Part shown: positions 1 to 6,142 of the stretch, in pieces | How the letters are laid out: the number at the start of each line of letters is the position of its first letter | Numbering within the stretch: position 1 is the stretch's first letter | Source of the DNA: a bacterium UBA7470 | Lineage (GTDB): Bacteria; Pseudomonadota; Gammaproteobacteria; Burkholderiales; Burkholderiaceae_C | Assembly: GCA_002479815.1 (NCBI GenBank) | Contig: DLPA01000060.1 | Span: 6,663 to 12,920, forward strand | Direction: 5' to 3' | Length of the DNA stretch: 6,258 nt | Notes under the pieces: model-generated | What the model was told of the DNA's origin: nothing | The model's database searches: none | The model's input: the letters and a program-made list of their open reading frames with translations, nothing else | Position numbers and translations under genes: made by a program

Positions 1-649
1 TTTGCAGTTGCGCCAACTCCTCGGCGCTGCACGCATGATCCAACAGCCCGTGGATGGCGCGGTGCATCAGCTCATAGCCTTCTTTCAGAATGTGCAAGGC
101 CACCGCGCAGGCGACCACCGCATCCAGCCATGCCCATCCGCTGAGGCTGGCAAGCGCCACGCCTGTGACCACGCCTGCTGTTGTCCACACATCGGTCATT
201 AAATGGCGGGCATCGGCTTGAAGGGCCACCGAGCGGTGTGAGGCGGCGACTTTGAACAGCACCTGCGCCACTGCCCAGTTCACCCCGCTCGCCAGTACAG
301 ACAAGGCCGTTCCCCAACCCAATTGCGCTAGGGGCTTGGGGTGCAGCAGCCGTTCTACCGCTGCAAACAAAATCGCCAAGGCCGCCACGAAAATCAGCCC
401 ACCCTCAAACGCGGTCGAGAAATACTCGGCCTTGCCATGACCGAAGGGGTGACGCTCGTCGGCGGGGACAGCGGCAATCGCCACCATCCACAGCGCAAAC
501 ATCGCGCCCGCCAAATTGACCAAGGACTCCAAGGCATCCGACTGATAGCCGACCGATCCCGTGAGCCACCACGCACCCGATTTGAGCGCAATGGTGGTGA
601 GGGCAGCAGCAATCGAAAGTTGGAGGGCCTGATGGGGCGATAAAGACAT
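1..649 (-). CDS. Cation diffusion facilitator (CDF) family metal transporter, partial (C-terminus beyond window)
   Basis: This is a proton-coupled divalent metal efflux pump of the inner membrane; 216 residues are visible and the rest runs off the left edge. Seen: the hydrophobic N-terminal half of a CDF protein, the conserved HPFGHGK loop (residues 67-73) followed by AEYFS, and the membrane motif ADARHLMTD with H149 and D153 as the expected TM5 metal ligands. The TM2 ligand positions, usually D-x3-D or H-x3-D, read E41 and N45 in SDALESLVN, so the metal cannot be assigned. ATG at 649 is the first start after an in-frame TGA at 674-676, which is also the stop of the upstream cytochrome gene. 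No Shine-Dalgarno is visible in the 24-base gap, so translation may be coupled to that gene. Family is certain; substrate (Zn, Fe, Mn, Co) is open. Confidence 0.93.
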   Translation of the reverse strand, partial: MSLSPHQALQLSIAAALTTIALKSGAWWLTGSVGYQSDALESLVNLAGAMFALWMVAIAAVPADERHPFGHGKAEYFSTAFEGGLIFVAALAILFAAVERLLHPKPLAQLGWGTALSVLASGVNWAVAQVLFKVAASHRSVALQADARHLMTDVWTTAGVVTGVALASLSGWAWLDAVVACAVALHILKEGYELMHRAIHGLLDHACSAEELAQLQ

Positions 650-673
650 AAGGCGAGGTGGAGGTGGACAGGT

Positions 674-1270
674 TCAGCGCATCAAGCGCATCCGGCGCAG
701 CACCCCGTCTTTTAAGAGGTAGTGATGACCCAAAGCGGCGATGGCATGCAATCCTATCAACCAATAGCCCAACTCACCCAGGGTTTCGTGCAACTCTTTG
801 AAGGATTTAGACAGCGCCTTATCGGGGGCCATCAGCGCGGGCAGCTCTAAGCCAAAGAAGGGGATGGGTTTGCCTGCTGCGCTCAAGGTCAACCAGCCCA
901 GAATCGGCATCCCGATCATCAACGCATACAAGGCCAGATGCCCGACAGTGGACGCAAGCTGCACCCAACTGGGATGGATGTGATCGAGGGTGCTGGGCTG
1001 CGGACTGGCCCACCGCGCCACCAGTCGTAAGGCCACCATGCACAAGACGGCAAGCCCAAACATGAAATGCAGGGCTTTCATAAACTCACGCGGCTCCGTG
1101 CCTTTGGCGTAGAGCACGCGCAACTCGATGCTGGCATAGACGGCGATCATCAGCAGCAACATCAACCAATGCAGGGCCACAAGAGCAGACCCGTAGCGAA
1201 AGTCTCTCCGACCTGTACCGCCGGCAACTGCCGACAACGATGAAGTAGCACTTAAAGAAGAGGAAGTCAT
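674..1270 (-). CDS. Cytochrome b561-type di-heme membrane protein
   Basis: A four-helix inner-membrane b-type cytochrome of the bacterial CybB/b561 family (198 residues), which passes electrons between quinol and an acceptor. Seen: four hydrophobic segments at about 27-48, 66-84, 104-128 and 163-184, and family histidines H34 (ALHW), H68 (KALHFMFG), H161 (ELHETLG) and H175 (GLHAIAALGHH), the likely heme ligands, plus H182/H183 and the typical end HHYLLKDGVLRRM. ATG at 1270 was chosen because it overlaps the PepSY stop as ATGA, the usual sign of coupled translation. A longer reading from 1417 would merely re-read the PepSY gene. The pairing with a small PepSY protein suggests a periplasmic redox partnership. 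The physiological donor and acceptor are unknown. Confidence 0.93.
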   Translation of the reverse strand: MTSSSLSATSSLSAVAGGTGRRDFRYGSALVALHWLMLLLMIAVYASIELRVLYAKGTEPREFMKALHFMFGLAVLCMVALRLVARWASPQPSTLDHIHPSWVQLASTVGHLALYALMIGMPILGWLTLSAAGKPIPFFGLELPALMAPDKALSKSFKELHETLGELGYWLIGLHAIAALGHHYLLKDGVLRRMRLMR

Positions 1271-1644
1271 GGGCGAACGCCAGTCGTAGAGGAAGAAACA
1301 GAGGAGGTGGCTTGCGGTGCAGGAAGACGGGTTTCTCGCACCACCGCGCCAGTGACGGGGTGAAGGTAGGCCTCCACCACATCGCCATTGGCAGCCACGG
1401 CGTAAAACTCGTGGCAATTGCCTTTAGAGACTTTGAAGCGCACCAGTGCGTAGGAGGAGGCTTTAAACATCATGCGAGCCTGTTGCTCGCTCATCCACTG
1501 GCTGCGCGGAGCCTCTGTACACATGATTTTTTCGGCAGGAGGGCTGGCGTGGGCCATCCCAGAGAGGGCAGCCAGCAAAGCGACACCGCCCACAGCGACC
1601 GCGAGGTGTGTGGGCATCGGAGGAAAGTCAGGGGCGTTATTCAT
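1267..1644 (-). CDS. Exported small PepSY-like protein
   Basis: A 125-residue protein, probably periplasmic. Residues 12-33 form a hydrophobic signal-like segment ending in AHA-S, a plausible signal peptidase I site, though the n-region lacks Lys or Arg. The mature part resembles PepSY_2-type proteins: a CTEAP start with C42, an SEQQA helix, a KVSKGNCHEFYAV strand with C77, and the closing HPVTGAVV strand. C42 and C77 could form a disulfide. A Ser/Thr/Pro-rich tail follows residue 105. It lies 50 bases after the kinase gene and overlaps the cytochrome gene by 4 bases, so it is probably co-transcribed with both. ATG at 1644 has only a weak ribosome binding site; ATG at 1620 (M9) is an alternative. 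The molecular role is unknown; members of this group often neighbour b561 genes. Confidence 0.85.
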   Translation of the reverse strand: MNNAPDFPPMPTHLAVAVGGVALLAALSGMAHASPPAEKIMCTEAPRSQWMSEQQARMMFKASSYALVRFKVSKGNCHEFYAVAANGDVVEAYLHPVTGAVVRETRLPAPQATSSVSSSTTGVRP

Positions 1645-1694
1645 GAGGGCTGACTGTAAAAAACCCGCATGAAGAATGGCTTAACAGCCGGTAC

Positions 1695-3047
1695 TCAGGG
1701 CGACCAGCTCATCCACACCGCCAAGCCCCCCAGCTCGGTGCTGCGACCGATGTGCCATTGCAAGCCATACAGCCGTGCAATCCGCGTCACAATCGACCAC
1801 CCCAAGCCGCTGCCGGACTGGCCTGAGCCTAACACGCGAAAGAAACGTTCGCCCAAACGAGCGATGTCGGCTTCAGATAAGCCCGCCCCGCTGTCCTCCA
1901 CTCCATACAGGCCGGTTTGAACGGTGATGCGGATGTCTGCCCCGATGGGGCTGTAACGCAACGCGTTATCGACCAAATTGCGCAACAGCACCGTCGCCAA
2001 GGCCTCAGGTACAGGCACAAGGGTATCGAGTGCGCCTTGCAGGTGCAAACGCTGCTGCCGCTGCTGTGCCCAGTATTGCAAATCGGCCAGCACCACTTGG
2101 GCGCAAGTCCATGCCGACACACGCACCTGCTCGACTTGTGTTTGACTTTCCAGACGGGCCAATTGCAGCAATTGCTCGACTAACCGTGTCGCGCGGTCGC
2201 AGCCTTGCACGGTGGCCGCCAACGCGGTTTGACGCTCTAGCGCGTCACCAGCGCCCTGCGCCACTTGTGCCTGCATCCGTATCGCTGCAATGGGAGTGCG
2301 CAACTCATGCGCCGCATCAGCGGTGAAGCGGCGCTCGGCCTCAATGAGTTGGGCCGTCCGCGCAAACAAACGGTTCAGCTCTTGCACCACAGGCTGTATT
2401 TCTTGGGGTGCGGTGTGCAAGGCCAATGTTTGGGCGGTATCGGGTTGGTGTTCACGAACCTGCTGACTCAACTCCCTCAGCGGACGTACCGCACGGCGCA
2501 CAGCCCACCAAATCACCAGGCCCAACAAAGGAAAGGCAATCGCCATAGGCCAAATCACACTGCGCAAGCTGGCCCAGATCACATCGGTACGGGCTTTATC
2601 TTGTTCGGCCACATGAATCACAATGTGATGATCTTTACCTTGAGCGCTGAACACCCGCCATTGCTCACCACTGATTTGGATCTGAGAAAAGCCACGTTGC
2701 TGGTGGTACGCCAAGGCTTGCATGGGCGCGGTGGCTGAGCGGACGACCAATTCATCCAAATGCCACACTTGCAAGACCACTTTGGGCTGGTATTCGTGCA
2801 GCACAGGTGTTTCATGACGCGCCAAATCGCTCAAGTCGTCTAGGGGCTGAGACACCAACAAAGCCGCCGCTTGGGACAAATGCGCATCCAACAACTCACC
2901 AATTTCATGCTCGGCATCGCGCCAAGTTTCAAAGATCACACCTGCCCAGACAATGCCTACAGCCGCCAGTACCCACGTCAGCAAACGGGTTTGCAAGGCG
3001 TACCCCGCTTGGGGCGCGGGTGTCGTCTGCACCCGAGGCGGGTTCAT
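1695..3047 (-). CDS. QseC/PmrB-type sensor histidine kinase
   Basis: Membrane sensor kinase of 450 residues, close to the QseC length. Numbering from ATG at 3047: TM1 about 21-40, a periplasmic domain about 41-155 like the 2CSK-type N-terminal sensor, and TM2 about 160-183. The dimerisation H-box FTADAAHELRTP follows with phospho-acceptor H247, then the N-box LLRNLVDNALRYSP (N361), G1 box VEDSGAG (D385), F-box ERFF, and G2 box GSGLGWS. The G2 box has Trp where Leu is usual. GTG at 3050 would add one residue, overlap the regulator stop as GTGA, and sit better from GAGG, so either start is possible. It phosphorylates the response regulator encoded immediately upstream. The stimulus is unknown; relatives respond to cationic peptides, metals or envelope conditions. 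Confidence 0.95.
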   Translation of the reverse strand: MNPPRVQTTPAPQAGYALQTRLLTWVLAAVGIVWAGVIFETWRDAEHEIGELLDAHLSQAAALLVSQPLDDLSDLARHETPVLHEYQPKVVLQVWHLDELVVRSATAPMQALAYHQQRGFSQIQISGEQWRVFSAQGKDHHIVIHVAEQDKARTDVIWASLRSVIWPMAIAFPLLGLVIWWAVRRAVRPLRELSQQVREHQPDTAQTLALHTAPQEIQPVVQELNRLFARTAQLIEAERRFTADAAHELRTPIAAIRMQAQVAQGAGDALERQTALAATVQGCDRATRLVEQLLQLARLESQTQVEQVRVSAWTCAQVVLADLQYWAQQRQQRLHLQGALDTLVPVPEALATVLLRNLVDNALRYSPIGADIRITVQTGLYGVEDSGAGLSEADIARLGERFFRVLGSGQSGSGLGWSIVTRIARLYGLQWHIGRSTELGGLAVWMSWSP

Positions 3048-3739
3048 CACGACGCTGCCTCATACGACAGCGAGGAGGCAGCCCGTTTGGGCATCAAATA
3101 CCCCACACCACGCACCGTTTCGATGGTTTTGGGGGGCAACTTGCGCCGCAGATGATGAATGTGAACTTCGATGGCGTTGCTGCTGATTTCCTCGCCCCAG
3201 CTGTACAAATGCTGCTCTAACTGCGTCCGATTCAAAACACGCCCTGCATTCAGCATCAGCGCGTGCAGCAAGTCATACTCACGAGCTGCCAGATCAATCA
3301 CTTGTCCATCGACAAAAACGCGATGAGCGGCTGGGTCGATGCCGATGCGCCCAATGTGCAGTACAGGTTCGACTTGATGATGCGCCCGCCGAATCAGCGC
3401 CCGCAACCGTGCTGCCAACTCATATAAATCGACAGGCTTGACGATGTAGTCGTCGGCCCCCGCATCTAAGCCTGCCACGCGGGCATTGACTGCATCGCGG
3501 GCGGTCAATACCAAAATTGGCGTTTTGATCTTGTAGGCTCTGGCTTGACGCAATACGTCCATCCCGTCTTGGCGGGGCAGTCCCAAATCCAAAATCATGG
3601 CCTGATAAATGCCTGTCTGCAACTCGCAGCTGGCGGCAAACCCATCACGAACCCAATCGACTAAAAAGCCTTGTTGTCCTAAACCGACACGAATCCCAGC
3701 GCCCAGCAAATCGTCATCTTCAGCCAATAACACACGCAT
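3047..3739 (-). CDS. OmpR/PhoB-family response regulator (QseB/PmrA-like)
   Basis: A 230-residue DNA-binding response regulator and partner of the adjacent kinase. The receiver domain (1-115) has the acidic pocket E7-D8-D9, phosphorylation site D51 in MILDLGLP, T79 in LVLTARD and K101 in YIVKPVD. The C-terminal winged helix (about 125-222) has the usual AAREYDLLHALM, the recognition helix SSNAIEVHIHHLRRKL, and the final hairpin ETVRGVGYLMP. ATG at 3739 is preferred over the upstream GTG at 3763 because MRVLLAEDD is the family N-terminus and AGGA lies 9 bases before it. First gene of the leftward operon, and probably autoregulating it as relatives do. An imperfect inverted repeat sits 24 bases upstream of the start. 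Target genes cannot be read from the window beyond the likely operon. Confidence 0.95.
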   Translation of the reverse strand: MRVLLAEDDDLLGAGIRVGLGQQGFLVDWVRDGFAASCELQTGIYQAMILDLGLPRQDGMDVLRQARAYKIKTPILVLTARDAVNARVAGLDAGADDYIVKPVDLYELAARLRALIRRAHHQVEPVLHIGRIGIDPAAHRVFVDGQVIDLAAREYDLLHALMLNAGRVLNRTQLEQHLYSWGEEISSNAIEVHIHHLRRKLPPKTIETVRGVGYLMPKRAASSLSYEAAS

Positions 3740-3763
3740 GATGCTTATTCCTGCAATAAGCAC

Positions 3764-3781
3764 CTGACGCTAATGCGCCAG
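3764..3781. repeat. Inverted repeat upstream of the response-regulator gene
   Basis: Two 7-base arms, CTGACGC (3764-3770) and GCGCCAG (3775-3781), flank TAAT, with one mismatch that would be a G-U pair in RNA. The repeat lies 25-42 bases before the regulator ATG on its 5' side. It could be an operator for autoregulation or a hairpin in the 5' leader. The direct-repeat PmrA/QseB boxes of known relatives are not obvious here. Confidence 0.4.
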
Positions 3782-3818
3782 GGTTATCGCTCGCTTAACG
3801 CTGAGAGTCCCTTTAAAT

Positions 3819-3848
3819 CTGATGGTTTTTAGCAAATCCCCATAAAAT
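3819..3848 (+). promoter_or_regulatory. Candidate sigma70 promoter for the riboswitch-terC transcript
   Basis: TAAAAT at 3843-3848 matches the -10 consensus in five of six positions. A weak -35 candidate, CTGATG (3819-3824), lies 18 bases upstream. The implied transcription start near 3855 falls just before the riboswitch aptamer, as expected. The -35 is poor, so the call rests mainly on position. Confidence 0.45.
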
Positions 3849-3860
3849 GACGCATCCCTT

Positions 3861-4033
3861 CAAGGGGAGTAGCAAATCTGCCACCGAACCCGCTTTCGGT
3901 CTCGGCAGAAGGCAGTCGCCGTCAATACGTCACCTCGTGACCGGTACTGCCCCACGGCGCAATGCAAATTGCCCATGTGGTTGCAAGACCTTGCAGGTGT
4001 TTGTTGTTCAACACCGTTTTTTCTGAGGTCTTT
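3861..4033 (+). promoter_or_regulatory. yybP-ykoY manganese riboswitch controlling terC
   Basis: The leader shows the signature parts of the yybP-ykoY Mn2+ aptamer in order. GGGGAGTAGC is at 3864-3873. A long hairpin pairs TCTGCC/GGCAGA (3877-3882, 3904-3909) around ACCGAA/TTCGGT. A second arm pairs GGCAGT/ACTGCC (3911-3916, 3946-3951), encloses the conserved CGTCAATACGT loop region, and has a GTCAC/GTGAC tip. The closing strand GCAAGACCTTG is at 3983-3993. P1 forms from CAAGG (3861-3865) and CCTTG (3989-3993). An extra hairpin (3952-3980) pairs CCAC with GTGG. AAGACCT (3985-3991) is also complementary to AGGTCTT (4026-4032), which covers the terC Shine-Dalgarno. Aptamer formation and SD masking are therefore mutually exclusive, which fits manganese switching expression on. 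Confidence 0.92.
3996..4022 (+). terminator. Possible riboswitch-controlled intrinsic terminator
   Basis: GGTGTT (3996-4001) pairs with AACACC (4010-4015) over an 8-base loop, and G plus six T residues follow to 4022, just before the Shine-Dalgarno. It could attenuate transcription of terC, or simply be the inner part of the hairpin that masks the ribosome binding site. The 6-bp stem is modest, so the transcriptional role is uncertain. Confidence 0.5.
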
Positions 4034-4984
4034 ATGAATACCATCGCGCCCCTGTGGCTATGGGCTGTCTTTGTCGCCTTCGTCATTGCAGCTTTGTTTG
4101 TCGATTTTGTCGTGCTCAAAAAGCAAGGTGCTCATGAGGTGAGCGTCAAAGAAGCCCTGAATTGGTCCATTATTTGGGTGGCGTTAAGCTTTTTGTTCAA
4201 CGGCCTTTTGTGGTGGGCCATCAAAGACACGACCGGTTCAATAGAAGCTGCCAATCAAAAATCTTTAGAGTTTTTGACAGGCTATCTCATTGAGAAAAGT
4301 CTGGCAGTAGACAATATTTTTGTCTTTTTGATGATCTTCACCTACTTTGCCGTACCGCCCATCTACCAAAAGCGGGTGTTGATGATCGGCATCATCGGCG
4401 CGATTGTGTTGCGTACCGTGATGATTCTGGTGGGTGCGTGGCTGTTGGAGCAATTCCACTGGATTTTGTACGTCTTTGGCGCGTTCCTGATTTTGACGGG
4501 CGTGAAGATGTGGTGGGCCGCTGGCAAAGAAGAAGGCTTGGACGACAACCCTGCGCTCAAACTGTTGCGCCGTCTCATGCCCATCAGCAAATCCTATGAT
4601 GGTGAACACTTTTGGACGGTAGAAAACGGCAAAAAAATCGCCACGCCTTTGCTGATGGTGGTAGCGATGGTGGGCCTGACCGATGTGATTTTTGCGGTGG
4701 ACTCGATTCCGGCGATTTTTGCCATCACGAAAGACCCGTTTATCGTCCTGACCAGCAATGTGTTTGCGATTTTGGGCTTGCGTGCCATGTTCTTCTTGTT
4801 GCAAGCCGCAGCCAGCCGCTTTCACTTGCTCAACTATGGCTTGGCGGTGATTCTGGTCTTCATCGGCACCAAGATGATGCTGATCGACATCTACAAAATC
4901 CCCGTCACCGTGTCTTTGGGTGTCGTGCTGGGCATCTTGACCATCACGATGATTTGGAGTGCCAAGACTGCACCGAATACCTGA
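4034..4984 (+). CDS. TerC/Alx family integral membrane protein, probable manganese exporter
   Basis: A 316-residue polytopic inner-membrane protein, about the length of E. coli Alx (321). Seen: the family signature EKSLAVDNIFVFLMIF (87-102, with D93) in one helix and GLTDVIFAVDSIPAIFAITKD (about 214-234, with D217 and D223) in its partner. TSNVFAILGLRAMFFLL follows; the buried acidic residues form the proposed metal path. Hydrophobic segments cover most of the chain, with a charged cytoplasmic loop at about 163-205. ATG at 4034 is chosen over the upstream in-frame ATG at 3962, which lies inside the riboswitch. It has GAGG 5 bases before it and the family N-terminus. TerC proteins under yybP-ykoY control are tied to Mn2+ efflux and, for Alx, alkaline pH response. 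Monocistronic: its own leader and terminator bracket it. The tellurite-resistance name of the family is historical. Confidence 0.95.
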   Translation: MNTIAPLWLWAVFVAFVIAALFVDFVVLKKQGAHEVSVKEALNWSIIWVALSFLFNGLLWWAIKDTTGSIEAANQKSLEFLTGYLIEKSLAVDNIFVFLMIFTYFAVPPIYQKRVLMIGIIGAIVLRTVMILVGAWLLEQFHWILYVFGAFLILTGVKMWWAAGKEEGLDDNPALKLLRRLMPISKSYDGEHFWTVENGKKIATPLLMVVAMVGLTDVIFAVDSIPAIFAITKDPFIVLTSNVFAILGLRAMFFLLQAAASRFHLLNYGLAVILVFIGTKMMLIDIYKIPVTVSLGVVLGILTITMIWSAKTAPNT

Positions 4985-5009
4985 TTTAGCGCATATCATC
5001 CCATCTCAT

Positions 5010-5043
5010 AACCCGTTCATTTTCATAGGTGAACGGGTTTTTT
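5010..5043 (+). terminator. Strong intrinsic terminator after terC
   Basis: AACCCGTTCA (5010-5019) and TGAACGGGTT (5030-5039) form a perfect 10-bp stem with a 10-base loop, running into a T tract ending at 5043. It lies 25 bases after the terC stop. Confidence 0.93.
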
Positions 5044-5088
5044 GTTGCCTGATTGCGTATCAAGGCGCATCATTCCATTGCGTGTTTT

Positions 5089-5139
5089 TGTTGGTATTGG
5101 GATTGGCTTATCTGCTGATTCGTGAAGCGCATACCAACA
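5089..5139. repeat. 9-bp perfect inverted repeat between the terC terminator and the integrase remnant
   Basis: TGTTGGTAT (5089-5097) and ATACCAACA (5131-5139) are exact reverse complements 33 bases apart. The stretch 5044-5160 otherwise holds no supportable gene. It lies directly upstream of an integrase start, where P4-type elements carry their attachment site and arm-type integrase sites, so it may mark the element boundary. No duplicated att core can be shown inside this window. Confidence 0.4.
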
Positions 5140-5160
5140 CCCTGCAATGGCGATTTTTGG

Positions 5161-5710
5161 ATGGCGTTAACGGATACTTTTTGTAAACAGGTCAAATGGA
5201 CAGGCCAGCCCCGCTGGTGACAAATACAGTGATGGTCATGGCCTCTACCTGCACGTCACGGCTACGGGCAAATTCTGGCGTGTCGCGTACCGATTCGAGG
5301 GAAAGCAGAAGGTGTATTCGATAGGCAACTACCTATTCATCACCCTGTCCCAAGCCCGCAAGTTGCTGGTTCAGGGCAAAGACCCCAGTTAAGCCAAACA
5401 AGAGGCCAAGGCGCAAGCTCAGGCGATGGAACGAAACACCTTTAAAGAGGTGGCAAGAGAGTTCCACAAGACAAAGGCCGAAGGGTGGAGCGAAGGCCAC
5501 GCTGAAAGTTACGTCCAAGCCGCGCACGCCATTACGCAATGTATCGGGCAAGTTTTCAGGCATGGTATCCAAACGGGCAAATGCACCCATAAGCCCGTGC
5601 CTGACCTTCAAGGCGCATTGAAGCCAGTGATAAAAAAGCACATGGCGGCTATTTTGGAACCGCGCAAAGTAGGAGAGTTTCTAAGGGCTTGCGAAGGCTA
5701 CGAAGGACAA
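5161..5710 (+). pseudogene. P4-family tyrosine integrase remnant
   Basis: Decayed gene of a site-specific recombinase of the P4/IntS type, which integrates genomic islands and prophages. It starts MALTDTFCKQVKWTGQ (5161-5208), a family N-terminus, then shifts frame by one base in the CCCC run at 5209-5212. It continues AGDKYSDGHGLYLHV...FWRVAYRFEGKQK, the DUF4102 arm-binding domain. LSQARKLLVQGKDPS appears to lack about 7 residues usual between AR and KLL. TAA at 5390-5392 replaces what is normally a Glu codon. The frame then resumes with TFKEVAREF and WSEGHAE, and jumps to ITQCIGQVFRHGIQTGK and DLQGALKP, so about 45-50 codons of the core-binding domain are missing near 5518. Homology ends at EFLRACEGYEGQ; the catalytic R, H-x-x-R and Tyr are absent. 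It cannot be functional. Confidence 0.9.
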
Positions 5711-5929
5711 TGTTCAGGAGACAAGAGAGGATCGCAAGAAACTTGTGGCAAAGACCCTGTGGAAGGCTCGAATCGCGCAACCTGCTGCAACCAAAGTTGG
5801 CGCGGCGCATACGTCCAAAACGATCGACCGCAGCTTATCCACAGGGAATCACACTTTACCGTTAAAGCATAGATTCAAGGCCGATCTATTCGTGTTTATG
5901 TCGTTCGTTTTTCAGTCGAGGGGTGATTT
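5711..5929. other. Stretch without recognisable gene after the integrase remnant
   Basis: The integrase similarity stops and nothing recognisable replaces it. The remnant's frame stays open to TAG at 5870-5872 with atypical residues. Another plus-strand frame is open from 5685 to 6089 and reads a hydrophilic segment, REDRKKLVAKTLWKARIAQ (about 5724-5780), which could be a fragment of another element gene but has no good start or ribosome binding site. A single match to the DnaA box, TTATCCACA, is at 5835-5843. No RNA gene or strong hairpin was seen. Confidence 0.5.
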
Positions 5930-6142
5930 ATGGGCATGGCTGAGTTATTGGCGCAAGCCAGAGCAAGGAAAACCACTGCCCTACAAAGGGTTGAACCGCC
6001 TTTCATTCCACCCATTCCACCGCAAACACATCAAAGCCCAAACGATTTTGGTAATGTTGCCCATAAACAGGAGTTGGTGGAGTACCTGAGCCGCCATGCC
6101 GTCAACGATGCAAACGACTGGAAACAGGCAGATCGTGCCTAA
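5930..6142 (+). CDS. Small accessory protein, unrecognised, probably truncated by a nonsense codon
   Basis: A 70-residue reading frame with a strong ribosome binding site, GAGGGG (5918-5923), 6 bases before ATG. It starts MGMAELLAQARARK, has a Pro-rich linker VEPPFIPPIPPQ (about 21-32), then a helical part KQELVEYLSRHAV, and ends NDWKQADRA at TAA. No signal peptide or membrane segment is seen. The frame continues past the stop with a Cys-rich segment to the window edge, so the ancestral protein was probably at least 108 residues. In small proteins of similar make-up I would expect a Tyr codon at the TAA position; that is recollection of a pattern, not a search. It probably belongs to the same mobile element as the integrase. 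Function unknown. Confidence 0.55.
   Translation: MGMAELLAQARARKTTALQRVEPPFIPPIPPQTHQSPNDFGNVAHKQELVEYLSRHAVNDANDWKQADRA

Noticed and set aside
1271..1417. N-terminal extension of the cytochrome b561 gene (start at 1417)
   Set aside because: It would overlap the PepSY gene by 151 bases. The ATGA overlap at 1267-1270 and the family length favour the start at 1270.
1645..1694. Terminator between the kinase and PepSY genes
   Set aside because: There is a T run on the minus strand, but no GC-rich stem lies directly before it, so read-through is more likely.
3962..4033. Earlier ATG for terC at 3962
   Set aside because: It lies inside the riboswitch aptamer, has no ribosome binding site, and adds residues foreign to the TerC N-terminus.
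4265..4999. 244-codon minus-strand reading frame antisense to terC
   Set aside because: Its His/Gln-rich, low-quality composition is that of a shadow of the hydrophobic terC frame, and it opposes the terC signals and terminator.
4959..5186. 75-codon plus-strand frame across the terC end and terminator
   Set aside because: It runs through the terC 3' end and a strong terminator hairpin without a ribosome binding site and resembles no protein family.
5333..5641. Minus-strand frame of 102 codons within the integrase remnant
   Set aside because: It is antisense to sequence that clearly matches integrase in the plus direction.
5835..5843. DnaA box TTATCCACA as a sign of a replication origin
   Set aside because: There is only one copy, with no iterons, AT-rich region or replication gene nearby; a single 9-mer match is expected by chance.
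5745..6089. 114-codon plus-strand frame
   Set aside because: Its only early start is GTG without a ribosome binding site, and its second half overlaps the better supported gene at 5930; at most its first part is a fragment.
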